The notes under the pieces were generated by a model. The model saw only the letters and a program-made list of their open reading frames with translations, was not told the origin of the DNA and ran no database searches. The position numbers and the translations under genes are program-made. A stretch of DNA of 64,000 nucleotides, from positions 2,170,001 through 2,234,000 of the forward strand of contig NZ_CP125296.1 of assembly GCF_030412785.1 (NCBI RefSeq). The letters run 5' to 3'. Positions 1 through 8,578 of this stretch are shown here, one piece after another. Position 1 is the stretch's first letter. Each line of letters starts with the position of its first letter. This DNA is from Paraburkholderia sabiae. Lineage in GTDB: Bacteria; Pseudomonadota; Gammaproteobacteria; Burkholderiales; Burkholderiaceae.

Positions 1-8
1 GGAACACC

Positions 9-704
9 ATGACACTCGATCATCCAGTCTTCACGCGCTGGCCGGCGCAGTATCCCGATCGGCTCCAGCTCTTTTCCTTGCCGACGCCCAATGGCGTGAA
101 GGTCGGCATCATGCTTGAGGAGACGGGCCTGGCGTACGAGGCGCACCGTATCGACATCCTGGCGAACGAGAACCACGACCCAGCGTTTCTCGCGCTCAAC
201 CCCAATGGCAAGATTCCAGCGATCTTCGATCCCGACGGTCCGGGCGGACGGCCGCTTGCGTTGTTCGAATCGGGAGCGATCCTGCTCTATCTCGCGGACA
301 AGACGGGGCGGCTGCTTTCCGCCGAACCCAACACGCGATACGAAACGATCCAGTGGCTGATGTGGCAGATGGGCGGTGTCGGGCCGATGTTCGGTCAGGT
401 TGGCTTCTTCAACAAGTTCGCCGGCAAAGCTTATGAAGACAAGCGTCCGCTCGACCGCTACGTAAGCGAATCGGCGCGGCTGCTCGGTGTGCTCGACGAA
501 CGGCTCGCGGGCCGCGACTGGGTGATGGGCGCCGACTACAGCATCGCCGATATCTCACTGCTCGGCTGGGTGCGCAACCTGATCGGCTTTTACGAAGCGC
601 GCGAACTCGTCGGCTTCGACCGCTTCGCGAACGTCCAGCGCTGGTTCGACCGTGGTCTCGCACGTCCGGCGGTGCAGCGCGGATTGGCAGTGACGGCGGC
701 CTGA
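9..704 (+). CDS. Glutathione S-transferase, Nu-class/YghU-YfcG-like
   Basis: A 231-residue cytosolic glutathione S-transferase, expected to use glutathione in conjugation or disulfide-bond chemistry. The N-terminal thioredoxin-like domain (about residues 15-105) carries the cis-proline segment NPNGKIPAI near residue 65 and the glutathione-contact stretch ESGAILLYLADKTG near residue 90. The C-terminal helical domain has GADYSIADISLLGW, the usual N-capping box (around residue 176). These segments and the length match the bacterial YghU/YfcG (Nu) group. The ATG follows GGAACACC at the very edge of the window, so upstream context is missing. The substrate cannot be read from the sequence. A secreted cupin gene follows 61 bp later on the same strand. 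Confidence 0.87.
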   Translation: MTLDHPVFTRWPAQYPDRLQLFSLPTPNGVKVGIMLEETGLAYEAHRIDILANENHDPAFLALNPNGKIPAIFDPDGPGGRPLALFESGAILLYLADKTGRLLSAEPNTRYETIQWLMWQMGGVGPMFGQVGFFNKFAGKAYEDKRPLDRYVSESARLLGVLDERLAGRDWVMGADYSIADISLLGWVRNLIGFYEARELVGFDRFANVQRWFDRGLARPAVQRGLAVTAA

Positions 705-765
705 AGTCAGGCCGGCATCAAACACGTATGAGCAACGACTAGCAGGCACTCAGAAGGAGAAGTCC

Positions 766-1185
766 ATGAAGATCCGAACCATCATCGCTGCCAGTTACGT
801 GGCACTCGCCATCGTGACGACCGGCTCCGCTTCAGCCCACGAAGGCGAAGGGCAAACTGTCACGAAGAACTTCGATGCGGTCATTCCCAATATCCCCGGC
901 AAGTCGCTGATTGCGGTGGAAGTCGATTACGCGCCGGGTGCGGCCTCTCCACCCCATGCCCATGCGAAGTCGGCCTTCATTTACGCGTATGTGGTCAAGG
1001 GTGCGATCGAGTCGAAGGTGAATGACGGTGAGACGCGCATCTATCGGGCAGGCGAGAGTTGGTCCGAACCGCCGGGCGCTATCCATTCGATCAGCCGCAA
1101 CGCAAGCAAGACCGAATCGGCGAAGCTGATTGCGGTGTTCGTCGTCGATAGCGATGACAAAGCGTTGACCACGCCGATCAAATAG
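766..1185 (+). CDS. Secreted small cupin-domain protein
   Basis: A 139-residue protein with a clear Sec signal peptide (positive MKIR start, hydrophobic core, probable cleavage after SASA around residue 24). The rest is one conserved cupin beta-barrel. PPHAHAKSAFIYAYVVKGAI gives the first cupin box with its metal-binding histidines, and the GESWSEPPGAIHSISRNAS region gives the second with another histidine. Such single-domain periplasmic cupins bind a divalent metal; the substrate is not known. A strong ribosome-binding site, AAGGAGA, precedes the ATG. It lies between the GST gene and a DUF3788 gene, all on the plus strand with 40-60 bp gaps, so the three may be co-transcribed. Confidence 0.83.
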   Translation: MKIRTIIAASYVALAIVTTGSASAHEGEGQTVTKNFDAVIPNIPGKSLIAVEVDYAPGAASPPHAHAKSAFIYAYVVKGAIESKVNDGETRIYRAGESWSEPPGAIHSISRNASKTESAKLIAVFVVDSDDKALTTPIK

Positions 1186-1224
1186 CCGGAATCGGCTGGC
1201 CGTTAAGACGAAGAGGAAAGCAAC

Positions 1225-1680
1225 ATGACACAGTCCGTCGAGATCGGCGACAGAATCGCCGACAAATCTTCTCAACCTGATGAGCGCATCGTCCGCGACT
1301 GGATGGGGCCGGAGGCGTTTGAACATTGGGTCGAATTGCGCAGCTGGATCGACGCATCCTACCCCGGTGTTTTCGAGCCAGATTGGCTATATGGCGGCAA
1401 GAAACGCGGCTGGTCGCTGCGCTACAAGAAGACCAAGGCCTTCTGCACGCTGCTGCCGGCATACAGGCTGTTTTCGGTTCTGGTGGTCTTGGGGCGAGTC
1501 GAGCGAGAGAAGTTCGAGGCGCGGCGCTATTCCTGGAGTCCGCAGTTGGTCAAGCTCTACGATGAAGCGCACGCATATCCTGATGGGAAATGGCTGACTG
1601 TGCCGATCTTGTCTGAGGATGATCGGCTTGAGGTGAAGGAGTTGATGAGCATGAAGCGCCCTGCGCTTTCAGGCGGTTGA
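1225..1680 (+). CDS. DUF3788-type protein
   Basis: A 151-residue cytosolic protein that looks like the DUF3788 family. Family-like features are WSLRYKKTKAFCTLLP near residue 63, a hydrophobic strand LFSVLVVLG, and the closing YPDGKWLTVPI. Members are about 130-150 residues, have no established biochemical role, and resemble YdhG/DUF1801 small alpha-beta proteins. There is no signal peptide or membrane segment. AGAGGAAAG just upstream of the ATG is a fair ribosome-binding site. It is the last gene of the short plus-strand group; the next gene downstream is convergent. I infer no function. Confidence 0.7.
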   Translation: MTQSVEIGDRIADKSSQPDERIVRDWMGPEAFEHWVELRSWIDASYPGVFEPDWLYGGKKRGWSLRYKKTKAFCTLLPAYRLFSVLVVLGRVEREKFEARRYSWSPQLVKLYDEAHAYPDGKWLTVPILSEDDRLEVKELMSMKRPALSGG

Positions 1681-1867
1681 ATGTAGAAGCGCACTGTCAT
1701 TGCCAGTCGCAACTGCCTGTGTCGGTCACAGCGCCTGATTTCAATCCGAACGCAGTTTTCTTGCCGCTTTTCTTGTTGATATACACCATCGAAGGGATCA
1801 TCGCCCCCGTCCTTGTTCGGCGAGTCCCCGGATCTCACGTACGTTTCGCTGGCAAACCGCAGTTCGC

Positions 1868-2515
1868 TCAATCGATTTTCGTCGGCGATACGCATTTGAA
1901 CGCGTCAGCGGGCAAGTTCAAGTGCTTGATGACCTCGCCTGCGCTTGCTTCGTCCATATGCGCCGTCTTCGCCGCTTTCGTCAGACTCAGCGACGCCTGA
2001 GGTGCAAAACAAAACGATCTATTCGAAGCGTCGTAAGCGAGCACGCGCCATGCCGTGGTCTTAGGCTTGCTTCCGTAGATTGTCGGATAGACCACCAGCG
2101 GGGACGCGGCCTGGTCGAGCGTGATGACGAGCGGACGACCGAATCCGACACACTGATCGTCCCGCGTCTCACCAAGCGGCACGTGAGAGAACTGCACCGG
2201 CGTCAGGTAGTCGGTATCAGCCTTGTAAATCAGCACATCGCACTGGCCCGACTGCAGCGGATGCTTGTCCGCATTGCCGTTGAGGACGGGCAATAGCCAT
2301 GCCGTATCCGTGCCGGACCTGAACGAAACGATGTCGCCCGTGGCGACATTGAACGCTTGATCGCCACCGCGATTGGTGTACAGGACGCTGATCGACTGTT
2401 CAATCAGGTCCGTAATTTCCAGCTTGTCGTGTTTGACAAGCGGCCCGTCGGCCCACGCTGCCGTGACGGTTGTCGCAAGAAAAGCAGCAGCAAGCAACGC
2501 AAATCGAAAGTTCAT
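1868..2515 (-). CDS. Probable periplasmic immunity protein for the adjacent T6SS effector
   Basis: A 215-residue exported protein: residues 1-22 form a Sec signal peptide with a cleavage-like TAAWA/DGP junction. The mature part has a few cysteines (QCDVLIY, DQCVGFG, SFCFAP, FKCVSP) that could pair in the periplasm. I recognise no family. The gene starts 12 bp after the peptidoglycan-hydrolase effector and is the last gene of the vgrG-effector-immunity transcription unit. Known T6SS peptidoglycan effectors are encoded directly upstream of an immunity protein that acts in the periplasm, so signal peptide and position fit that role. The role is an inference from context; an accessory secreted protein is the alternative. 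Confidence 0.6.
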   Translation of the reverse strand: MNFRFALLAAAFLATTVTAAWADGPLVKHDKLEITDLIEQSISVLYTNRGGDQAFNVATGDIVSFRSGTDTAWLLPVLNGNADKHPLQSGQCDVLIYKADTDYLTPVQFSHVPLGETRDDQCVGFGRPLVITLDQAASPLVVYPTIYGSKPKTTAWRVLAYDASNRSFCFAPQASLSLTKAAKTAHMDEASAGEVIKHLNLPADAFKCVSPTKID

Positions 2516-2527
2516 ACGCGGGTTTCG

Positions 2528-4906
2528 TTAAGGACGTTGAGGTGTGTAGTCTACCGTCACGGCAGTCGTCACGTTACCGTGATGCGGACTGAATGTCGCG
2601 GTTTGCGCAGTGTCCACGTCGTCGCCGAGGAAACGCGCGATGTAGTGCGCATAGCCCTGACGCTCAAAGAAGCCGAATCCACCGCCGTTGACGAGCACGG
2701 ATACGCGTCCGATCGATTGCTCCGAGATACCGCGATCGCAGACGCTGTTGATGTCGTACGCGTGGTCGTGATGCTTTGACACCCAGTAGAATCCGCCACT
2801 GTCTGCCGCATTGTACGGATTGGTCGCGACGATGTCCGGGTCGTAGCGCGGGTACCACTGCTTCTCAGTGCCACCATTGGCCGGATCGGCCCAATAGTGC
2901 CGCGACGTGCGTGTGATGCGCTCGTCCACATAGGTGCCCGACACATTGTCGGGCAGTGCGTGTGACGTGCGGAAATCCCTGTAATCGTCGTAATTGCCCG
3001 CCCATGTGAGTTGCATCGCGCCGCGACCGTAAAAGGCCTGGTAGTACTCCATCGTCCGCGTCGGCCAGTTGCCCCTGCTGTTTCTGTGACCACGACCGAG
3101 TTCCTGCATCGTCGCCATCCGCGCCGTTTCGATGAAGACTTGTGCGAGGAAATGCGTTTGCCGGACCGGCGTGACGACGCCGTACTTGCGAAACGCCTGA
3201 TTGAACGTCGTGACATGTGGCGTCCAGCGCGACACGGCGTTGCTCCATGAGATGTTCACGCGGTCGTGACGCGCAGGCATTCCCGCATACGAGACGCGCG
3301 GCAGCAACTGCGCCACTTCATCGAGCGAGCGCCAGCCGCAGCGGCGCATGTGCTGAATGAAACCGAACGGATGGAAGTGCCACACGTTGGGATCGGTGAG
3401 CCCGGTATTCGACCAGTCAGCAGACTGCGACCAGAACTGAAGCTGACGGAAGAACGCGAGCTGGCGATTGTAATCGTCATCCTTGCCGTAGAACGGGCCG
3501 TCGATGCCGGGGCCAAGTCCGTCCTTCTGCTTCAGGCGCGCATAGCGCTGCTCGTTGTCGGCGCCATCCCATTCCGTATGAAAGCGGCACACGAGACGAC
3601 GCAACCGTTCACGTATCGCGGCGTTTTCAGGTGCCGCGATAAATGTCGCAAAGTCTTGTTTCGCGGCATCACCGGTGTCGCCGGACTTGACCGCGGACCC
3701 GAGCAATGCAGTCAGGGCAGGCACATCGCAGACACCGTCGGTCGAGAACGCGCTGTCCGACTCCTCGATTCTTTGCCAGCCTAACCAGGAGGGGAAATCG
3801 GCATCCGAGAGTTTGCTGATGCTATCGGATGCAAGATCGATGTAGCCCCGTCTGCCCGCATCGAAAGTGATGAGCGCATGTAGATGCTTCTCCGTCGCAG
3901 CGAGATGGGCCTTGTCCGGGCCAATTGCGCGACCGAAGCGGAGAATCTCGTAGCCGGCGCTCGGACAACTCCGATACAGCTGTTTCGCAAGCGGAAATAG
4001 CGCATATTCGAAGTCCGCATCGACGACGCCCTGTGCATCCGTCAGCAGCGTGGGCGCGAGCGCTTCACCGTTGTCGCGCCACACTGTCGTGCGTTTGCTG
4101 CCGCGCCGCCAGCCGATCCGTACGAAAAGGCGTGCGGGAGTCGTCCCATCGACACCAGTGGGAAACACATGCCCGGCGATCTTGTGATGCGAGTCGGTGT
4201 GCGGTGCCGACGCGACAACCGCCGTGCCAGCGGGAATCACAAAGTAGCTGTCGCCCCAAACGCCCGCTTTGCCATCCGTCGTACCTGTCGATGCAGCGCT
4301 GCCGCTTTGGTTGGCCGGAAAAAAAGCATCGAGATCGGCGGGCGTCGTGAAGATCTCGAAATGGATCATCCGCTTGCCCCCGGCACTGATGCCCGGAAAC
4401 CCGAGCACACTCTTGCGATAGATCTTTGTTTTGCCATCCACCTTGATGCTCTGCGCACTGGCGCCGTTACCGCTCGCACTGTTCAAGGGCTCGGGACGCG
4501 TAATGCCGTTGCGGCCTTCGGCCTGCACATCGGCGTCGTTCATCAAATGCATGTACAGCGAATAGAACACGACTTTGTTGCCGCCGTCGCCCGAATCGGC
4601 CTCCGCCGTTTCGGTTTCGTGGCGTAGCAGCACAAAGCTGTTGTCGACACCCGCTTCAGGAGCGACGCCTTCGGGCGCGACTTTCGCCGACGCGAGCCGA
4701 TACGCGACAAGTGTGCCGTCCGCGATTGCCCGTACCGGCTCGCGGCCGCCAGGGTCCATCAGGTGAATGCCACCGTGCCACGCGGACTGCAAGCTGGCCG
4801 GATAGATGCCAGAGTCAAGCATCTCGAGATTGAGGATACGCGTTTCCCAGGCATCATCGCTTTCGGAAGCCTGCCTGACAGGTAGGAATGGATAGCTGAT
4901 CAGCAT
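2528..4906 (-). CDS. T6SS-associated two-domain peptidoglycan hydrolase (M23-like plus GH19-like)
   Basis: A 792-residue protein with no signal peptide, as expected for cargo delivered by VgrG. The N-terminal 200 residues resemble an M23/LytM metallopeptidase or its inactive relatives: WHGGIHLMD (residues 43-51) gives the HxxxD-type zinc site, GTLVAYR gives a turn of the fold, and FYSLYMHL gives the YxHL element. The C-terminal third resembles the GH19 chitinase/endolysin fold, with FLAQVFIETARM (candidate catalytic Glu) and FYGRGAMQLTWAGNYDDY, the family substrate-cleft signature. The middle (about 330-560) is unassigned. It follows vgrG by 39 bp and precedes a signal-peptide protein by 12 bp. 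Two-headed effectors with amidase and muramidase parts are known (TseP of Aeromonas); homology to that protein is not shown here. Confidence 0.77.
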   Translation of the reverse strand: MLISYPFLPVRQASESDDAWETRILNLEMLDSGIYPASLQSAWHGGIHLMDPGGREPVRAIADGTLVAYRLASAKVAPEGVAPEAGVDNSFVLLRHETETAEADSGDGGNKVVFYSLYMHLMNDADVQAEGRNGITRPEPLNSASGNGASAQSIKVDGKTKIYRKSVLGFPGISAGGKRMIHFEIFTTPADLDAFFPANQSGSAASTGTTDGKAGVWGDSYFVIPAGTAVVASAPHTDSHHKIAGHVFPTGVDGTTPARLFVRIGWRRGSKRTTVWRDNGEALAPTLLTDAQGVVDADFEYALFPLAKQLYRSCPSAGYEILRFGRAIGPDKAHLAATEKHLHALITFDAGRRGYIDLASDSISKLSDADFPSWLGWQRIEESDSAFSTDGVCDVPALTALLGSAVKSGDTGDAAKQDFATFIAAPENAAIRERLRRLVCRFHTEWDGADNEQRYARLKQKDGLGPGIDGPFYGKDDDYNRQLAFFRQLQFWSQSADWSNTGLTDPNVWHFHPFGFIQHMRRCGWRSLDEVAQLLPRVSYAGMPARHDRVNISWSNAVSRWTPHVTTFNQAFRKYGVVTPVRQTHFLAQVFIETARMATMQELGRGHRNSRGNWPTRTMEYYQAFYGRGAMQLTWAGNYDDYRDFRTSHALPDNVSGTYVDERITRTSRHYWADPANGGTEKQWYPRYDPDIVATNPYNAADSGGFYWVSKHHDHAYDINSVCDRGISEQSIGRVSVLVNGGGFGFFERQGYAHYIARFLGDDVDTAQTATFSPHHGNVTTAVTVDYTPQRP

Positions 4907-4945
4907 GCAGATGGATCGTGGTGGAACGTCGAGCGCACGACAGGC

Positions 4946-7474
4946 TTATTCGGAGAAAGGCCAGTGCGCCGTGAGTTGCGAACGCGGGAAGTCGGGATAC
5001 GCGTATGGCATCTGGGTGGGACCGTTGAACGCGTGCTGCGCACCCTTCACGTCGATTTTCCCAGGCGCGTGTATCTCGATGTTGCCGCCCTTGATACGAA
5101 TATAGGCACCGCCTGAAGTCAGAAGTATTTCCTGCTTTGCGGCGCCTTCGATGTTCTCTGTCGCAGCAATCAGCTTAAGGGTCTTCTGCGCGGTCAGTTC
5201 AATATTGTCGTCGTGCGCCTGAATCTCCACCTTACCCTTGCCTGCGAACAGCTTCATACCCGCGTTCTGCACGAAAAGACTCAGCTTCTGCGCGACGCTC
5301 GCGATCATCGACTTACCCGTTGCAACATAGGTGCTTTGGCCACTGACGAGATTGATCTGTTCGTTGGCTGCAATATGGATTGATTGCTGCGTCGAGACTG
5401 CCAGTCCCGAGGGGCTGGCCATCAGCATCACGGGTTCGCTAAACGCATTCGCGTTGCCCGTGCCCCCGCCGGCCGTGTTGCCGCCGCTCGCATTCGCACC
5501 CTGCGCACTCGATTGCGTCGCACTCGCAAAGTCTTTCAGGGCATTCTGGCCGTCTCTGAGCGATTCGGCTTGATGTGTCTCGCTCGCCTGTGAGAGCGCG
5601 TCGAGTACGCTCGTCGCATTGGTGAGCTGCGTGTGAGCTTCGCTTACGTCGAGCTGCTGGCTCGCCGCGCTCTTCGCGTGGGTGCTGACGTAAATACCTT
5701 GACTCGCACGCACAGCACCGAACGCATCCGACTTCAGATCAAAGCCGCTGCCCAGATAACCGCCTCTTCCATTTCCATTCTGAGCAATCAGATAACCCAG
5801 ATGGAGATACGAATTTGCGCTGCTGCTATATAGCTGCACACGGTTCTGCCCGGTCGCATCGTCCATGACCAGTTGGTTGTAACCAGTACCCGCGAACTCC
5901 TTCGACCGATAGCCCGAGAGCAAACCGTTCGAATGCCACTGCGGCTTTGTCGCGCCGTTGTAAACCCGGGCAACCACGATCGGCCGATCACAATCGCCAT
6001 CGACGTAATCGACAAGGACTTCTTCGCCAACACGCGGAAGATGCACGCCGCCATATCCGCCGCCCGCATCCGACTGCGCAACACGCAGCCAGCACGAAGC
6101 CCGTTCGTCTCCACTATTGAGCCGATCCCAGACGAAGCGCACCTTGATGCGATTCAGCTCGTCGGTATAGACCTCTTCATTCTGTGGGCCGACGACAATC
6201 GCTGTTTCGAGTTGCACGTCCGGCTTCTCATGTTCGAACGGACTGCGATAGGGCACCGTCGTACGCTGGGCCTCGATATCGACGCGATAGAACCCGTCCG
6301 ATCCATTGCCTGAAACCTCGCCAGCCGAAGCCTCACCTTCATGCCGGGCACGCACTGCCGCTAACGTCGCCTGAAGGCTATGAGGAAATACGGGCGCATC
6401 GCTACTGACAGGCAGATTGTTCTCAATCGTCCACGCAGTCTCGATCACGGCAAACTCCCGCTGATCGGCTGCATCACCGTCGTGATCGGGATGCCCGCTT
6501 AGTGAGAAGCGCCGACCGGCGTCAATGCCACGCACGCCACCCACACCGTGAAAACGCTTCGCCCGCGACTCCCATTCCTCCATGCGGACGCGCGAGAGCT
6601 GATCGCCGCGATCCTGTTCTCCGAACGTATAAGCGCCCGTGTATTCATAGACCTCAGTCTGCGCGGGTATCGCGCCCTGCGAGGGCATCGTCGGGGTGCT
6701 GGTTCCCTTCGGGTTGAACGTGCTGGACGGGCTTTTGTAGTCGAACGTGCGCGTGGTCAGCAGCGCGCTTTGCAACGTGCGTGTGCCCGACCATTGCGTA
6801 AGCGCATCCGCCTCGCTGTTCGTTCCGGCACGGTAGAACTTCACCGTTTGCGGCGACATCGTTTTGAATGTCGACAGCGTGTCCGTGATCACCAGCGTGT
6901 GCGATTTCCCGTCCTCTGCCTGTTGCCAGAAACCATAAAGGCCTTCCGATTCCAGCAACCGATGCACGAAGCTCCAGTCGTACTCATCCTGCCGGCAATA
7001 CGAACGTGTCGGCAATGGCGCGGACAGTGCAAACTGGAATCGCCCTTGAGCCTGAGGGTGGGCACTAAATACGTCACTGACGATTTCCTCGACGCTCACG
7101 TCCTGCCAGATGCGCTGATCGCGCCGGAACTTGAGAAAATGCATCCACGATGCAAAGCCGATCTGATAACTCGTCAGCGTGCTATCCGAACCGAGTCGAC
7201 GCGCTGTATGGACAAAGCCGTTATGCGGCTGCCAGGACTTATCGGATTGCTGGATCCAGAGCGTAACGGATTGCGCGATCAGTTTCTTGAGTTCGATATT
7301 CGAAGACGTCGATACGACGTCCAATGTGAACTCGAAGTGCCGCCCAACGCGCGAACTGCCCACCACGCGCTGCGGCACGAGTACGTCGCTGCCGAGCGGC
7401 GTATCCAGCTTCAACAGCCTGTCGGACTGTGCAAGACCACCGGCAATGGCCGCGATAATATCCTGCGCCCCCAT
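4946..7474 (-). CDS. vgrG: Type VI secretion spike protein VgrG
   Basis: An 842-residue VgrG, the trimeric puncturing spike that caps the Hcp tube and carries effectors into target cells. Residues about 20-450 are the phage gp27-like part, with the typical YCRQDEYDWSFVHRLLESEG followed by GLYGFW. This is followed by the gp5-like OB fold, where KVRFVWDR, RVAQSDAGGGYG and PRVGEEVLVDYVDGDCDRP are diagnostic. Beyond about residue 640 comes the DUF2345 region and a beta-helix-like tail ending in IRIKGGNIEIHAPGKI. No enzymatic extension is evident. It heads a minus-strand unit with the effector and putative immunity gene. No Hcp, sheath or baseplate genes are nearby, so this is an orphan vgrG island that needs a T6SS encoded elsewhere. 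Confidence 0.95.
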   Translation of the reverse strand: MGAQDIIAAIAGGLAQSDRLLKLDTPLGSDVLVPQRVVGSSRVGRHFEFTLDVVSTSSNIELKKLIAQSVTLWIQQSDKSWQPHNGFVHTARRLGSDSTLTSYQIGFASWMHFLKFRRDQRIWQDVSVEEIVSDVFSAHPQAQGRFQFALSAPLPTRSYCRQDEYDWSFVHRLLESEGLYGFWQQAEDGKSHTLVITDTLSTFKTMSPQTVKFYRAGTNSEADALTQWSGTRTLQSALLTTRTFDYKSPSSTFNPKGTSTPTMPSQGAIPAQTEVYEYTGAYTFGEQDRGDQLSRVRMEEWESRAKRFHGVGGVRGIDAGRRFSLSGHPDHDGDAADQREFAVIETAWTIENNLPVSSDAPVFPHSLQATLAAVRARHEGEASAGEVSGNGSDGFYRVDIEAQRTTVPYRSPFEHEKPDVQLETAIVVGPQNEEVYTDELNRIKVRFVWDRLNSGDERASCWLRVAQSDAGGGYGGVHLPRVGEEVLVDYVDGDCDRPIVVARVYNGATKPQWHSNGLLSGYRSKEFAGTGYNQLVMDDATGQNRVQLYSSSANSYLHLGYLIAQNGNGRGGYLGSGFDLKSDAFGAVRASQGIYVSTHAKSAASQQLDVSEAHTQLTNATSVLDALSQASETHQAESLRDGQNALKDFASATQSSAQGANASGGNTAGGGTGNANAFSEPVMLMASPSGLAVSTQQSIHIAANEQINLVSGQSTYVATGKSMIASVAQKLSLFVQNAGMKLFAGKGKVEIQAHDDNIELTAQKTLKLIAATENIEGAAKQEILLTSGGAYIRIKGGNIEIHAPGKIDVKGAQHAFNGPTQMPYAYPDFPRSQLTAHWPFSE

Positions 7475-7668
7475 GACGCCTCTTTTTGTTCGTTACTAAT
7501 TAACCCCGCGCGATTCTACAAGAATAAAACGAATAAACCATCCCGCGAATTTTAAAAGCCGATAGAAAAATTCATGTAAAAGCCTTTAATATGCGAATGG
7601 CATTTCGATAAAAGGAAATTTTACTTTTTCAGATTAAATCGGCAATTTCGACCGAAACACGACTAACG
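7475..7668. other. AT-rich intergenic region upstream of vgrG
   Basis: This 194-bp stretch is far richer in A and T than the flanking genes, with runs such as AATTTTAAAAG and GGAAATTTTACTTTTTC. It lies between the vgrG start and the end of the IclR gene, both on the minus strand. It should hold the vgrG promoter. AT-rich promoters at T6SS islands are often bound by H-NS-type silencers, but no specific site was identified. Confidence 0.5.
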
Positions 7669-8514
7669 CTATTCAACCCGCCGCCGAGTCGAAATAGCCG
7701 AAGCCGTCGAAATAACCAGATCCGCAAAACGCCGCTCATCGCGGTCAGCATGCCAACGCGATCTCGCAACAGCAATATTCACCGCGCCAATCCCTCTGCC
7801 ATGCGCATTGGTGATCGCCGCCGCCGTCGAAATATCGCTAACGAAGTACTCGTCTTCCGTATGCGCATACCCCTGCTTCCGGATCTGCGCGATGCGGTCT
7901 TTGATCTTGCGCGGCTGATACACGGTCGACGGCGTATAAGGCACGAGATTCGTGCGCGACAGGATGTCGTCGATTTCTCCGTCGGGCAGTGTCGCCAGGA
8001 TGGCGAGCCCCGGCGCGGTGCAATACGCGGGCAGACGCGACCCCGTAATCACATGCGCGTTGAACACGTTGCGGCTCACGATCCGCAGCACGAACACGAT
8101 GTCCGTGTCGTCGAGCACGGTGAGATTGGTGGCCTCCTCCGTCTCCGAGCCGAGTTGCTGAAGATAAGGCGTCGCACGACTCACGAGTTCGTTGGACGTC
8201 AGATAGTGATAGGTGAAGTCAAGCAGCCTGGGCGACAGCTCGTACTTGCGGCTGTCGGCATCCTTGAACAGATAGCCGAGCGCCGCGAGCGTGAATGTGA
8301 AGCGCTGCGTCGCGCTCAGGTCGAAACCCGTGAGCGACGAGATCTCGGACAGCGACAACTGACGCTTGCTGCCGTCGAACGCGGTGAGCACTTTCATCGC
8401 CTTTTCGACGGACTGCACGTACAGCGAAGAGGCAGTCGGATCCGCCGCCTCGGCCTGCGGCTTCGTCGCTGGGCTCTTACGCTTGCGCGGAACTTTAGGC
8501 GCGTCGGTCATCAC
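7669..8514 (-). CDS. IclR-family transcriptional regulator
   Basis: A 281-residue IclR-type regulator. After a basic, disordered start (to about residue 28) comes the winged helix-turn-helix with SVEKAMKVLTAFDGSKRQLS and LSEISSLTGFDLSATQRF. The ligand-binding GAF-like domain follows, with ATNLTVLDDTDIVFV, the R-LPAYCTAPGLAILA core and the C-terminal GIGAVNIAVA strand. IclR proteins sense small organic acids or aromatic compounds. The gene sits 64 bp after a CoA ligase at the end of a minus-strand operon with an ABC importer and a crotonase, so it probably regulates that operon. The candidate operator is the inverted repeat upstream of the crotonase gene. Confidence 0.9.
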   Translation of the reverse strand: MMTDAPKVPRKRKSPATKPQAEAADPTASSLYVQSVEKAMKVLTAFDGSKRQLSLSEISSLTGFDLSATQRFTFTLAALGYLFKDADSRKYELSPRLLDFTYHYLTSNELVSRATPYLQQLGSETEEATNLTVLDDTDIVFVLRIVSRNVFNAHVITGSRLPAYCTAPGLAILATLPDGEIDDILSRTNLVPYTPSTVYQPRKIKDRIAQIRKQGYAHTEDEYFVSDISTAAAITNAHGRGIGAVNIAVARSRWHADRDERRFADLVISTASAISTRRRVE

Positions 8515-8578
8515 ATGTTCATCTTGTCGATTGTTGGCGAATTATCGCATGACCCTAAAGCGGTATCGAACAGCGATA

